Shown here: positions 1 through 5,814 of the stretch, in pieces
Numbering within the stretch: the first letter of the stretch is position 1
Layout: every line of letters starts with the position of its first letter
Origin: an uncultured Oscillospiraceae bacterium
GTDB lineage: Bacteria > Bacillota_A > Clostridia > Oscillospirales > Oscillospiraceae
Assembly (NCBI GenBank): GCA_944387755.1
Contig: CALXGC010000117.1
Coordinates: forward strand, 1 to 15,703
DNA length: 15,703 bases
Reading direction: 5' to 3'
Notes under the pieces: generated by a model
Databases searched by the model: none
Seen by the model: only the letters and a program-made list of their open reading frames with translations
What the model was told of the DNA's origin: nothing
Made by a program: the position numbers and the translations under genes

Positions 1-2
1 CC

Positions 3-794
3 ACCCCCGCCGAGTCCACCTCCTACCGGCTGGCCAAGCACGACAAGGAGCGCTATCCCGACATCATCACCGCCCACGAGGGCGCAGCGCCCTACTACAC
101 CAACTCCTCCCACCTGCCCGTGGGCTATACCGAGGACATCTTCTCCGCCCTGGACATCCAGGACCAGCTTCAGACCCTGTACACCTCCGGCACCGTGTTC
201 CACGCCTTCCTGGGCGAGAAGCTGCCCTCCTGGCAGGCGGCGGCGGCCCTGGTGCGGAAGATCGCCGAGAACTATAAGCTGCCCTACTACACCATGTCCC
301 CCACCTACTCCGTGTGCGCCGACCACGGCTATCTGGCCGGAGAGCAGTACACCTGCCCCATCTGCGGAAAGCCCGCGGAGGTCTACAGCCGCATCACCGG
401 CTATTACCGCCCCGTCCAGAACTGGAACGACGGCAAGGCCCAGGAGTTCAAGGACCGGAAGGTGTACGACCTGACCCGCTCCCACCTGCACAGGGCGGGC
501 CGGGCGGGCGCCCAGGTGACGGCTCCGGCGTTCACCCAGGCCCAGCCCCAGCGGGAGCTCCTGCTGTTCACCACCCGCACCTGCCCCAACTGCCGCCAGG
601 CGGAGGCCCTCCTTCAGAAGGCGGGAGTGGCCTATCAAAAGGTCGTGGCGGAGGAATCCCCCGACCTGACCACCCGCTACGGGGTGCGCCAGGCCCCCAC
701 CCTGGCCTGGGAGGTCCAGGGCCAGGTGGAGAAGCGCACCGGCGTGGGCCCCATCAAGAAGTTCATCGAGGACCGCGCCAGAGAGGCGGTCTGA
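3..794 (+). CDS. nrdD: Anaerobic (class III) ribonucleoside-triphosphate reductase with C-terminal redoxin domain, 5' end missing
   Basis: This is the C-terminal 263 codons of NrdD, the glycyl-radical enzyme that reduces ribonucleoside triphosphates to deoxyribonucleotides in anaerobic cytoplasm; the reading frame is open from base 3, so the start lies outside the window. Visible in the fragment are a zinc-site pattern C105-x2-H108 and C118-x2-C121, the glycyl-radical loop SRITGYYRPVQNWN with its glycine near residue 133, and, after a short linker, a thioredoxin/glutaredoxin-like domain (about residues 183-255) with a CPNC redox motif at residues 194-197 and a conserved-looking cis-Pro region (QAPT). 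Class III enzymes use either formate or a thioredoxin-type reductant. The fused redoxin suggests (inference) the second type with a built-in reductant. The usual activase gene nrdG is not downstream: a terminator and a convergent gene follow at once. The family call is secure; the redoxin's role is inferred. Confidence 0.93.
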   Translation, partial: TPAESTSYRLAKHDKERYPDIITAHEGAAPYYTNSSHLPVGYTEDIFSALDIQDQLQTLYTSGTVFHAFLGEKLPSWQAAAALVRKIAENYKLPYYTMSPTYSVCADHGYLAGEQYTCPICGKPAEVYSRITGYYRPVQNWNDGKAQEFKDRKVYDLTRSHLHRAGRAGAQVTAPAFTQAQPQRELLLFTTRTCPNCRQAEALLQKAGVAYQKVVAEESPDLTTRYGVRQAPTLAWEVQGQVEKRTGVGPIKKFIEDRAREAV

Positions 795-800
795 ATCAGA

Positions 801-848
801 AAAAATCCCGCCGGACCAGTTCGGAACTGGTCCGGCGGGATTTTTGTG
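801..848. terminator. Bidirectional rho-independent terminator between nrdD and the convergent SH3/BIG2 gene
   Basis: A near-perfect hairpin pairs 801-822 with 824-845 (GC-rich core CCCGCCGGACCAG and its complement). It has an A-tract on the left and a T-tract on the right, so it can stop transcription in both directions. It begins 7 nt after the nrdD stop and ends about 18 nt from the stop of the minus-strand gene. Confidence 0.92.
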
Positions 849-862
849 CCCGCGGAGAGGGA

Positions 863-1750
863 TCAGGATTCGCTGGGGGCCAGATAGTCGCCCATGACAT
901 AGCCCTCTTCAAAGTTGCCGCCGCCGGTGGCGTACTCAATGCGGTACCAGCCGTTGCCCGCGTCCTCCAGAACGGTGACGGTGGCTCCGTCCTGGGTGCT
1001 GGCCTTGGTCTCATACTCGGTGCCCGGACCGGAGCGGATGTTCAGGCCGCCGGTGGCGCCGGTGATGACCGCCTCGGTATTGGGCGCCAGGGCGCCCGCC
1101 GCGGTCTGGCCGCCGGTGGCCGCGCCGGTGGTGTCGATGTTTTCGCCGGTGCCGTCGCCGGTGCACCGCACGGTGCAGGCGACGGTCAGGCCGCCGGCGG
1201 AGGCGATGACGGTCGCGGATACTTCGTCGCTGCCCCGGTACACGTTGGTGACGTTGCCGTACTCGTCCACTGTGGCGATGTCATCGTTGCTGCTGGACCA
1301 AGTCACCGCCGCCTGGGCGTCCGCCGGGGTGAACGACGCCATAAGCTGGAAGGTCTCGCCCGCCTGGAGGGAGACATCTGTGCGGCTGAGGGACAGGGTG
1401 TCCAGGGTGATGTTCTGGGTCTGGGAGGAGCCGCCGGAAGACTGGCTGCCCGGCTGTTCCGGCTGGAAGAGCATGGGGGACAGGGTGGTGATGACAATGA
1501 TCACCGCGGCGGCGACCAGCACCAGGGTGAAGGCGAAGCCCACAATGTGCAGGGGATTCACCGGTCCGCCGCTCTGCTTGTCCCGGCTGCGGGAGATGCG
1601 CCGGCCGCCTCCCCCGGAGGGATGGCTCTGTCCGCCCGGCCGCTGGTCGCAGAAGGGGCAGCGCTTATAGGTGGTGGAATATTCTTCGCCGCAGTTCTCA
1701 CACCGGATGACGTCGGTGTTTTTGCGGGGGGGAGATTTTCTTGTCGCCAT
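863..1750 (-). CDS. Membrane-anchored envelope protein: zinc ribbon, one TM helix, BIG2 domain, SH3b domain
   Basis: A 295-aa protein. Residues 17-34 carry two CxxC knuckles (CENC and CPFC), a zinc-ribbon signature. A Gly/Arg-rich basic stretch (about 38-62) follows, then one hydrophobic helix (about 66-89), a Ser/Gln/Gly linker, a bacterial Ig-like BIG2 domain (about 113-196, with the typical VTWSSSN and ATVDEYGNVT motifs), a Thr/Gly/Ala linker, and a C-terminal bacterial SH3 domain (about 226-295, LNIRSGPGTEYE). The expected topology is zinc ribbon inside and BIG2 plus SH3b outside, probably touching peptidoglycan or another wall polymer (inference). I chose the ATG at 1748-1750 because GGAGG lies 8 nt upstream; an in-frame ATG 18 nt earlier would overlap that site. 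It is a single-gene unit with its own promoter and shared terminator. The domain order is clear; the exact function is unknown. Confidence 0.88.
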   Translation of the reverse strand: MATRKSPPRKNTDVIRCENCGEEYSTTYKRCPFCDQRPGGQSHPSGGGGRRISRSRDKQSGGPVNPLHIVGFAFTLVLVAAAVIIVITTLSPMLFQPEQPGSQSSGGSSQTQNITLDTLSLSRTDVSLQAGETFQLMASFTPADAQAAVTWSSSNDDIATVDEYGNVTNVYRGSDEVSATVIASAGGLTVACTVRCTGDGTGENIDTTGAATGGQTAAGALAPNTEAVITGATGGLNIRSGPGTEYETKASTQDGATVTVLEDAGNGWYRIEYATGGGNFEEGYVMGDYLAPSES

Positions 1751-1812
1751 AGGGATTTCCTCCATCATAATTCAGGATGGCAGACCGGCGCAGGCGGACG
1801 GTCTCAGGTTCC

Positions 1813-1841
1813 ATTTTACAGGGAATTAACCGTGCCGTCAA
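1813..1841 (-). promoter_or_regulatory. Sigma-A promoter for the BIG2/SH3b gene
   Basis: Read on the minus strand: TTGACG (1836-1841), a 17-nt spacer, then TAAAAT (1813-1818). Each box has one mismatch to consensus. It lies about 60 nt upstream of the start codon at 1750. A second TTGACA on the same strand (1879-1884) has only a poor -10 partner. Confidence 0.75.
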
Positions 1842-1909
1842 CGGGAAAAGGGGAAAAAACAAAATGTTTACAAAATTATGTCAACTTATGCCGGGGCGTT
1901 CCGGATACC

Positions 1910-1938
1910 TTGACCGGACCGCCGCTTTCTTTTATAAT
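1910..1938 (+). promoter_or_regulatory. Sigma-A promoter for the AAA+ ATPase gene
   Basis: TTGACC (1910-1915), a 17-nt spacer and a perfect TATAAT (1933-1938). Transcription would begin near 1945, giving a leader of about 65 nt before the start codon at 2011. It is back-to-back with the minus-strand promoter at 1813-1841. Confidence 0.85.
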
Positions 1939-2010
1939 AGCTGTAACCGGGGAACGCCGCCTCTGAGACGGAAAGGCGCTCCGCCGCCGGAGAAGAGGGG
2001 AGCAGTGCAG

Positions 2011-3417
2011 ATGAAATCAGGCAGTATTACCGCCGCTGAGGCGCACAAACAGTACAGCGAGGCCGTCACCGCCTTCCGCCGCTGGATTCCGGACCCCGTT
2101 CTGCGTCAGGCCTTCCAGCGGGAGGTGGACCGGTATTTTCAGCACTGCGCCCTTGGGGTGTGGCAGGCGGACAACGCCGCCTGCATTACCCCCAGGCATG
2201 TGGAGTTCTATAACGCCATCTACTCCGGAATCAACGCCTCTCCCTCCGCACTGTACTGGGAGGTGGCCTCCGGGGTGGCCAACTACGGCCTGTTTCAGCC
2301 CCCGGTCTTCTTTCAGACTCTGCTGGACTACGACCGGCGGAAGGGCACGTCCCTGGCCCGGCGGTTTGTGGACCAGGTGACGCTGATCCTTCTGCTGTTT
2401 GCGGCGGTGGACAACGTGGTAAGCGAGGCGGAGGCGGGCTTTGTCAACGCCTGCTCCGATACCCTGCTGAAGCTGTGCGGGGAAAACGGCCTGTCTGGGG
2501 ACCGGCCCCCCTTGAACGCGGACGAGTTTGTGGCCGCGCCGGTCCAGAAGGCGGAGCCGGAAAAGCCGAAGGAGCCGAAGGAGCCGAAGGAGCCGGAGCC
2601 CACCCTGGAGGAGTTGCTGGCCGAGCTGGACGGCCTGTGCGGCCTGAAGAAGGTCAAAGAGGACGTGAAGGGCCTTATCAATCTGGTGAAGGTGCGCAAG
2701 CTGCGGGAGGAGGCGGGGCTGCCCGTGCCCCCCATGTCCCTGCACCTGGTGTTTTTGGGCAACCCCGGCACCGGCAAGACCACGGTGGCCCGGCTGCTGG
2801 CAAAGATTTACCACGCCATCGGGGTGCTGCCCAAGGGGCAGCTGGTGGAGGTGGACCGGTCCGGCCTGGTGGCCGGCTTTGTGGGGCAGACCGCCCTAAA
2901 GACCAGCGAGGCGGTCCAGAAGGCCATCGGAGGCGTGCTGTTTATCGACGAGGCCTATGCCCTGGTGAACGCGGAGAGCGCCAACGACTTCGGACACGAG
3001 GCCATCGAGGTGCTGCTGAAAAATATGGAGGACCACCGGAAGGACCTCATCGTCATCGTGGCGGGCTATTCCCAGCCCATGACGCGCTTCCTCCACTCCA
3101 ATCCGGGGCTGGAGTCCCGCTTCAACAAGTATTTTTATTTTGAGGACTACAACGGAGAGGAGCTCTTTGATATCTTCCAGTCCATGTGCCGGAAAAACGG
3201 CTACGCCCTCTCCCAGGAGGGGGAGGAGCAGATAAAGCGGGAGCTCCTGGAGCTGTACCAGCACCGGGACGAGAATTTCGGCAACGCCCGGGACGTGCGC
3301 AACCGCTTCGAGCAGGCCGTCTCCCGCCAGTCCAACCGGGTGGCCCGGCTGGCGTCCCCCACCCGGGAACAGCTTATGGAGCTGCTGCCGGAGGATCTGA
3401 CCGAGGCGGAGCCGTAG
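2011..3417 (+). CDS. CbxX/CfxQ (SpoVK-like) AAA+ ATPase with helical N-terminal domain
   Basis: A 468-aa cytoplasmic ATPase. Residues 1-170 are a mainly helical domain ending in a TerB-like stretch (FAAVDNVVSEAEAGFVNAC). A charged Lys-Glu-Pro linker follows (about 178-196), then a single AAA+ module of the CbxX/CfxQ type: Walker A GNPGTGKTT (250-258), Walker B VLFIDEAYAL (D313, E314), sensor-1 region VIVAGY (to Y353), and a conserved Arg in LESRFNKYF (R370) suited to an arginine finger. Proteins of this family act as hexameric remodelling ATPases, for example on Rubisco or in sporulation (SpoVK); the substrate here is unknown. The start at 2011 is supported by GGGGAG 8 nt upstream; the frame is open further upstream but has no comparable site. 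It has its own promoter, and no clear terminator separates it from mtaB. The ATPase class is secure; TerB likeness is tentative. Confidence 0.9.
   Translation: MKSGSITAAEAHKQYSEAVTAFRRWIPDPVLRQAFQREVDRYFQHCALGVWQADNAACITPRHVEFYNAIYSGINASPSALYWEVASGVANYGLFQPPVFFQTLLDYDRRKGTSLARRFVDQVTLILLLFAAVDNVVSEAEAGFVNACSDTLLKLCGENGLSGDRPPLNADEFVAAPVQKAEPEKPKEPKEPKEPEPTLEELLAELDGLCGLKKVKEDVKGLINLVKVRKLREEAGLPVPPMSLHLVFLGNPGTGKTTVARLLAKIYHAIGVLPKGQLVEVDRSGLVAGFVGQTALKTSEAVQKAIGGVLFIDEAYALVNAESANDFGHEAIEVLLKNMEDHRKDLIVIVAGYSQPMTRFLHSNPGLESRFNKYFYFEDYNGEELFDIFQSMCRKNGYALSQEGEEQIKRELLELYQHRDENFGNARDVRNRFEQAVSRQSNRVARLASPTREQLMELLPEDLTEAEP
2563..2598 (+). repeat. Four tandem 9-bp units encoding the Lys-Glu-Pro linker
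   Basis: Consecutive units AAGCCGAAG, GAGCCGAAG, GAGCCGAAG and GAGCCGGAG encode K/E-P-K/E triplets in the hinge between the N-terminal domain and the AAA+ module. A 9-bp in-frame array of this sort can change length by slippage without breaking the gene. Confidence 0.8.
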
Positions 3418-3485
3418 TTCCGCCGGTAATTCCGGGAGAGGGCGGGCGCTGTGCCTTTGCGCCTCCGCGGATAAATTTCTAAAAG

Positions 3486-3513
3486 AGCGGGCGCGCGCTG
3501 TGCGCCCCTACGG
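3486..3513 (+). repeat. Intergenic GC-rich palindromic repeat, copy 1
   Basis: A 28-bp element, AGCGGGCGC...TGTGCGCCCCTAC, with an internal inverted repeat (GGGCGC against GCGCCC). It matches 24 of 28 positions of the element at 15476-15503 when that copy is read on the minus strand. A degenerate relative (GGCGGGCGCTGTGC) begins around 3441, so this spacer may hold one and a half copies. The right end abuts the weak ribosome-binding site GGAAAG of mtaB. Similar short palindromes are scattered between genes in Oscillospiraceae (general impression, not checked). Confidence 0.7.
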
Positions 3514-3525
3514 AAAGCAAAACAT

Positions 3526-4818
3526 ATGAGAATTGCATTTTATACGTTAGGCTGTAAAGTCAATCAATACGAGACCCAGGCCCTGGAGCAGCTGGCCGTC
3601 CAGCGGGGCCACACCCTGGTCCCCTTTGAGGGGGAGGCCGACGCCTATGTCGTCAACACCTGCACGGTGACGGCGGTGAGCGACAAGAAATCCAGGCAGG
3701 TGATCCGCCGGGCCAGAAAGCAGGCGCCGGGGGCGGTGGTGGCCGTGTGCGGCTGCTATCCCCAGACCCATCCGGACGATGTGGAGGGGCTGGGGGTGGA
3801 TCTGATCTCCGGCACGGGGGACCGGACCGGCTTTCTGACGCTTCTGGAGCGGGAGTGGGCGGAGCGCCGGCCCATCACCGCCCTGGACGACGCCTTCCAG
3901 CGCCGGGAGTTTGAAGCGCTCCCCGCCGGAGGCCTGGAGGGCCGCACCCGCGCCATGCTGAAGATTGAGGATGGGTGCGTCAACTTCTGCTCCTACTGCA
4001 TCATCCCCTATGCCAGGGGGCGGATACGCTCGCTGCCCCTGGAGGACTGCGTCCGCCAGGCGGTGGAGCTGGAGCGGGCGGGCTATCGGGAGATTGTGCT
4101 CACCGGCATTGAGATCTCCTCCTGGGGCCAGGACCTGGAGGGAAAGCCGGCGCTCATCTCCGCCGTGGAGGCCATCTGCCGCGCCCTGTCCCCGGAGGTC
4201 CGGGTGCGCCTGGGCTCCCTGGAGCCCAGGACCGTCACCCCGGAGTTCTGCGCCCGCGGGGCCGCCCTGAAGAATCTGTGCCCCCACTTCCACCTGTCCA
4301 TGCAGTCCGGCAGCGACGGGGTGCTGGCCCGAATGAACCGAAAATATGATTCCGCGCGGTATTATGAGAGCGTGGAATATCTCCGGGCGGCCTATGACCG
4401 GCCCGCCGTCACCACGGACCTGATTGTGGGCTTTCCGGGGGAGACGGAGGAGGAGTTCCGGCAGACCCTGGACTTTATCCGGAAGTGCGGCTTCTCCGCC
4501 ATGCACATCTTCCCCTACTCCCGGCGGCCGGGCACGCCGGCGGCCAAAATGCCCGGTCAGGTCCCCAATGCCGTCAAGGAGGAGCGGGCCCGCCGGGCCG
4601 CCCAGGCCGCCCAGGCAATGCAGGAGGCCTATCTGGACGGCTGGATTGGGGCGGAGGTCCCCGTCCTCTTTGAGGAGGAGCGGGACGGCCGGTGGGTGGG
4701 GCACACCACCCGGTACTGCCAGACGGCGGCGGCCTCTCCGGAGCCGCTCCACAACCAGACGCGGCTGGTCCGGCTGACCGGCCGGGAGGGCGCGGTGCTG
4801 AAGGGGGCGCTGGTATGA
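3526..4818 (+). CDS. mtaB: tRNA t6A37 methylthiotransferase MtaB
   Basis: A 430-aa radical-SAM enzyme that adds a methylthio group to C2 of N6-threonylcarbamoyladenosine at position 37 of ANN-decoding tRNAs, using S-adenosylmethionine and two iron-sulfur clusters. The N-terminal UPF0004 domain starts with the hallmark YTLGCKVNQYE and offers cluster cysteines C10, C46 and C77. The radical-SAM cluster motif C151-x3-C155-x2-C158 sits in KIEDGCVNFCSYC. The central TIM-barrel part contains GSLEPRTV, HLSMQSGSD and LIVGFPGETEEEF. The C-terminal 60 or so residues fit a TRAM RNA-binding domain. The length is normal for MtaB, and GCKVNQYE distinguishes it from MiaB and RimO. The ribosome-binding site is weak (GGAAAG, 8 nt from ATG) and borders an intergenic repeat. 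A poor promoter-like pair (TTGCGC, 17 nt, TAAAAG) ends just before that repeat. The stop overlaps the next gene's start (ATGA). Confidence 0.95.
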   Translation: MRIAFYTLGCKVNQYETQALEQLAVQRGHTLVPFEGEADAYVVNTCTVTAVSDKKSRQVIRRARKQAPGAVVAVCGCYPQTHPDDVEGLGVDLISGTGDRTGFLTLLEREWAERRPITALDDAFQRREFEALPAGGLEGRTRAMLKIEDGCVNFCSYCIIPYARGRIRSLPLEDCVRQAVELERAGYREIVLTGIEISSWGQDLEGKPALISAVEAICRALSPEVRVRLGSLEPRTVTPEFCARGAALKNLCPHFHLSMQSGSDGVLARMNRKYDSARYYESVEYLRAAYDRPAVTTDLIVGFPGETEEEFRQTLDFIRKCGFSAMHIFPYSRRPGTPAAKMPGQVPNAVKEERARRAAQAAQAMQEAYLDGWIGAEVPVLFEEERDGRWVGHTTRYCQTAAASPEPLHNQTRLVRLTGREGAVLKGALV

Positions 4819-5441
4819 GCAGGGTGCTCCGGGTCCCCTGCGGAGACGTCAACTGCCACCTGGTACAGGGGGCGCAGGGGGCCGTCCTGGTGGACACCGG
4901 CCGGGCGGGGTACGGCGAGAAGCTGCTGACCCTGTGCCAGCGGTGGGATGTGCGGCTGATTGTCCTCACCCACGGGCACCTGGACCATGTGCAGAACGCC
5001 GCCTTTCTGGGCCGGAGGCTGAACGCTCCCATCGCCATGCACCGGGCCGACCGGGAGCTGCTGGAGGACAACGACGCCCAGCCCATGCTGGCCCACCGCC
5101 GCCTGGGGCGGCTGCTCCAGGGGATGTCCCGCCGGGGATTTCGGGACACGCTGCTCCCGCCCTTCCAGCCGGACCTGTTTCTGGAGGACGGGGACGACCT
5201 GGCCCCCTTCGGTGTGGACGCCCAGGTGGTGGGGCTCCCCGGCCACACGGCGGGGTCCATCGGCGTAAAGACCGGGGATGGGGACCTGCTGGTGGGCGAC
5301 GCCATGTTCCGCCTGTTCTCCGTGGGGCCGGCGCTTCTCTACGCCGACCGGCGGCAGATGGAGGACAGCGTGGCGAAAATCTGGGCGCTGCACCCGGCGG
5401 CCCTCTATTTTGGCCACGGCCGGCCGGCTCACGGGTTGTAG
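4815..5441 (+). CDS. Metallo-beta-lactamase-fold hydrolase (glyoxalase II-like)
   Basis: A 208-aa soluble hydrolase with a complete set of binuclear metal ligands: H53-G-H55-L-D57-H58, H144 in PGHTAGS, D162 in VGDAMF and H201 in YFGHGRP. Small single-domain proteins of this type hydrolyse thioesters or other acyl/phospho substrates; the substrate here cannot be read from sequence. The start codon overlaps the mtaB stop as ATGA, so translation is probably coupled, and the choice of this ATG follows from that overlap. Co-occurrence with mtaB does not by itself imply a role in tRNA modification. Confidence 0.9.
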   Translation: MSRVLRVPCGDVNCHLVQGAQGAVLVDTGRAGYGEKLLTLCQRWDVRLIVLTHGHLDHVQNAAFLGRRLNAPIAMHRADRELLEDNDAQPMLAHRRLGRLLQGMSRRGFRDTLLPPFQPDLFLEDGDDLAPFGVDAQVVGLPGHTAGSIGVKTGDGDLLVGDAMFRLFSVGPALLYADRRQMEDSVAKIWALHPAALYFGHGRPAHGL

Positions 5442-5496
5442 AACCGCCCCAAAGCGTCCATACTGACAAGACAGAACAGAGGGAGGTGAAGCGTTT

Positions 5497-5715
5497 ATGA
5501 CGCGCGCGGAATTCGACGCCATCTTTGAGAAGTGCAGGAAAAAGTATCTGCCCGCCAACCAGGTGGAGATCCAGAGAAAGCTGAGCCAGTTCGCCGACCA
5601 GGACGGAAAGGTCTCCGCCCAGGCCCTGGCCATCTTCTCCTTTATTGAGACGGTGCAGTATACCAACGACATGCTCTACGCCGTGCTGTCCGAGGCCCTT
5701 CAGGTGGAGGACTGA
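5497..5715 (+). CDS. Small conserved-looking cytoplasmic protein of unknown function, 72 aa
   Basis: A 72-aa, probably all-helical, soluble protein with no signal peptide or membrane segment. It has a charged N-terminal half (KCRKKY, QRKLSQF) and a hydrophobic C-terminal helix (ALAIFSFIETVQY). The start is set by an excellent ribosome-binding site, GGAGGTG (5482-5488), 8 nt before ATG. It is 55 nt behind the hydrolase gene and is followed directly by a terminator, so it is the last gene of the mtaB transcription unit or has its own weak promoter (TTGTAG, 17 nt, CATACT around 5436-5464). I do not recognise the family. Coding status rests on the start signal, the terminator placement and codon bias like the neighbours. 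Confidence 0.8.
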   Translation: MTRAEFDAIFEKCRKKYLPANQVEIQRKLSQFADQDGKVSAQALAIFSFIETVQYTNDMLYAVLSEALQVED

Positions 5716-5721
5716 ACGCCC

Positions 5722-5751
5722 GCCGCTCCCTGTGGAGCGGCTTTTTTATTT
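5722..5751 (+). terminator. Rho-independent terminator after the mtaB-hydrolase-72 aa unit
   Basis: Hairpin GCCGCTCC (5722-5729), loop CTGT, GGAGCGGC (5734-5741), then TTTTTTATTT. The last T residues of the tract are also the first T residues of the next promoter's -35 box. Confidence 0.92.
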
Positions 5752-5778
5752 GACGAACCGGGTGAAAAGGGGTATACT
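5750..5778 (+). promoter_or_regulatory. Sigma-A promoter for the algI operon
   Basis: TTGACG (5750-5755), a 17-nt spacer and TATACT (5773-5778), each box one mismatch from consensus. Transcription is expected near 5785, giving a leader of about 30 nt. It sits directly on the tail of the upstream terminator. Confidence 0.85.
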
Positions 5779-5814
5779 GGCGCTGATTCTGTGTGTCCAA
5801 AGGAGAAAACGTCC

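Noticed and set aside
314..1966. A 550-codon open frame on the plus strand across the nrdD end and the BIG2/SH3b gene
   Set aside because: It runs through a terminator and over two well-supported genes. Its product is low-complexity Gly/Arg/Ala/Pro, as expected from GC-rich off-frame sequence.
2563..2598. CRISPR-like or regulatory repeat array
   Set aside because: The units are 9 bp, in frame and without spacers; they simply encode a protein linker.
2017..2814. A 265-codon minus-strand frame opposite the AAA+ gene
   Set aside because: It is a shadow with Leu/Arg/Gln repeats created by the Lys-Glu-Pro linker; no start signal.
3547..4752. A 401-codon minus-strand frame opposite mtaB
   Set aside because: It is an exact shadow of mtaB without domain motifs or ribosome-binding site.
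5590..5625. EF-hand-like DQDGKVS in the 72-aa protein
   Set aside because: The first loop position is Phe rather than Asp and the final Glu is missing, so calcium binding is not supported.
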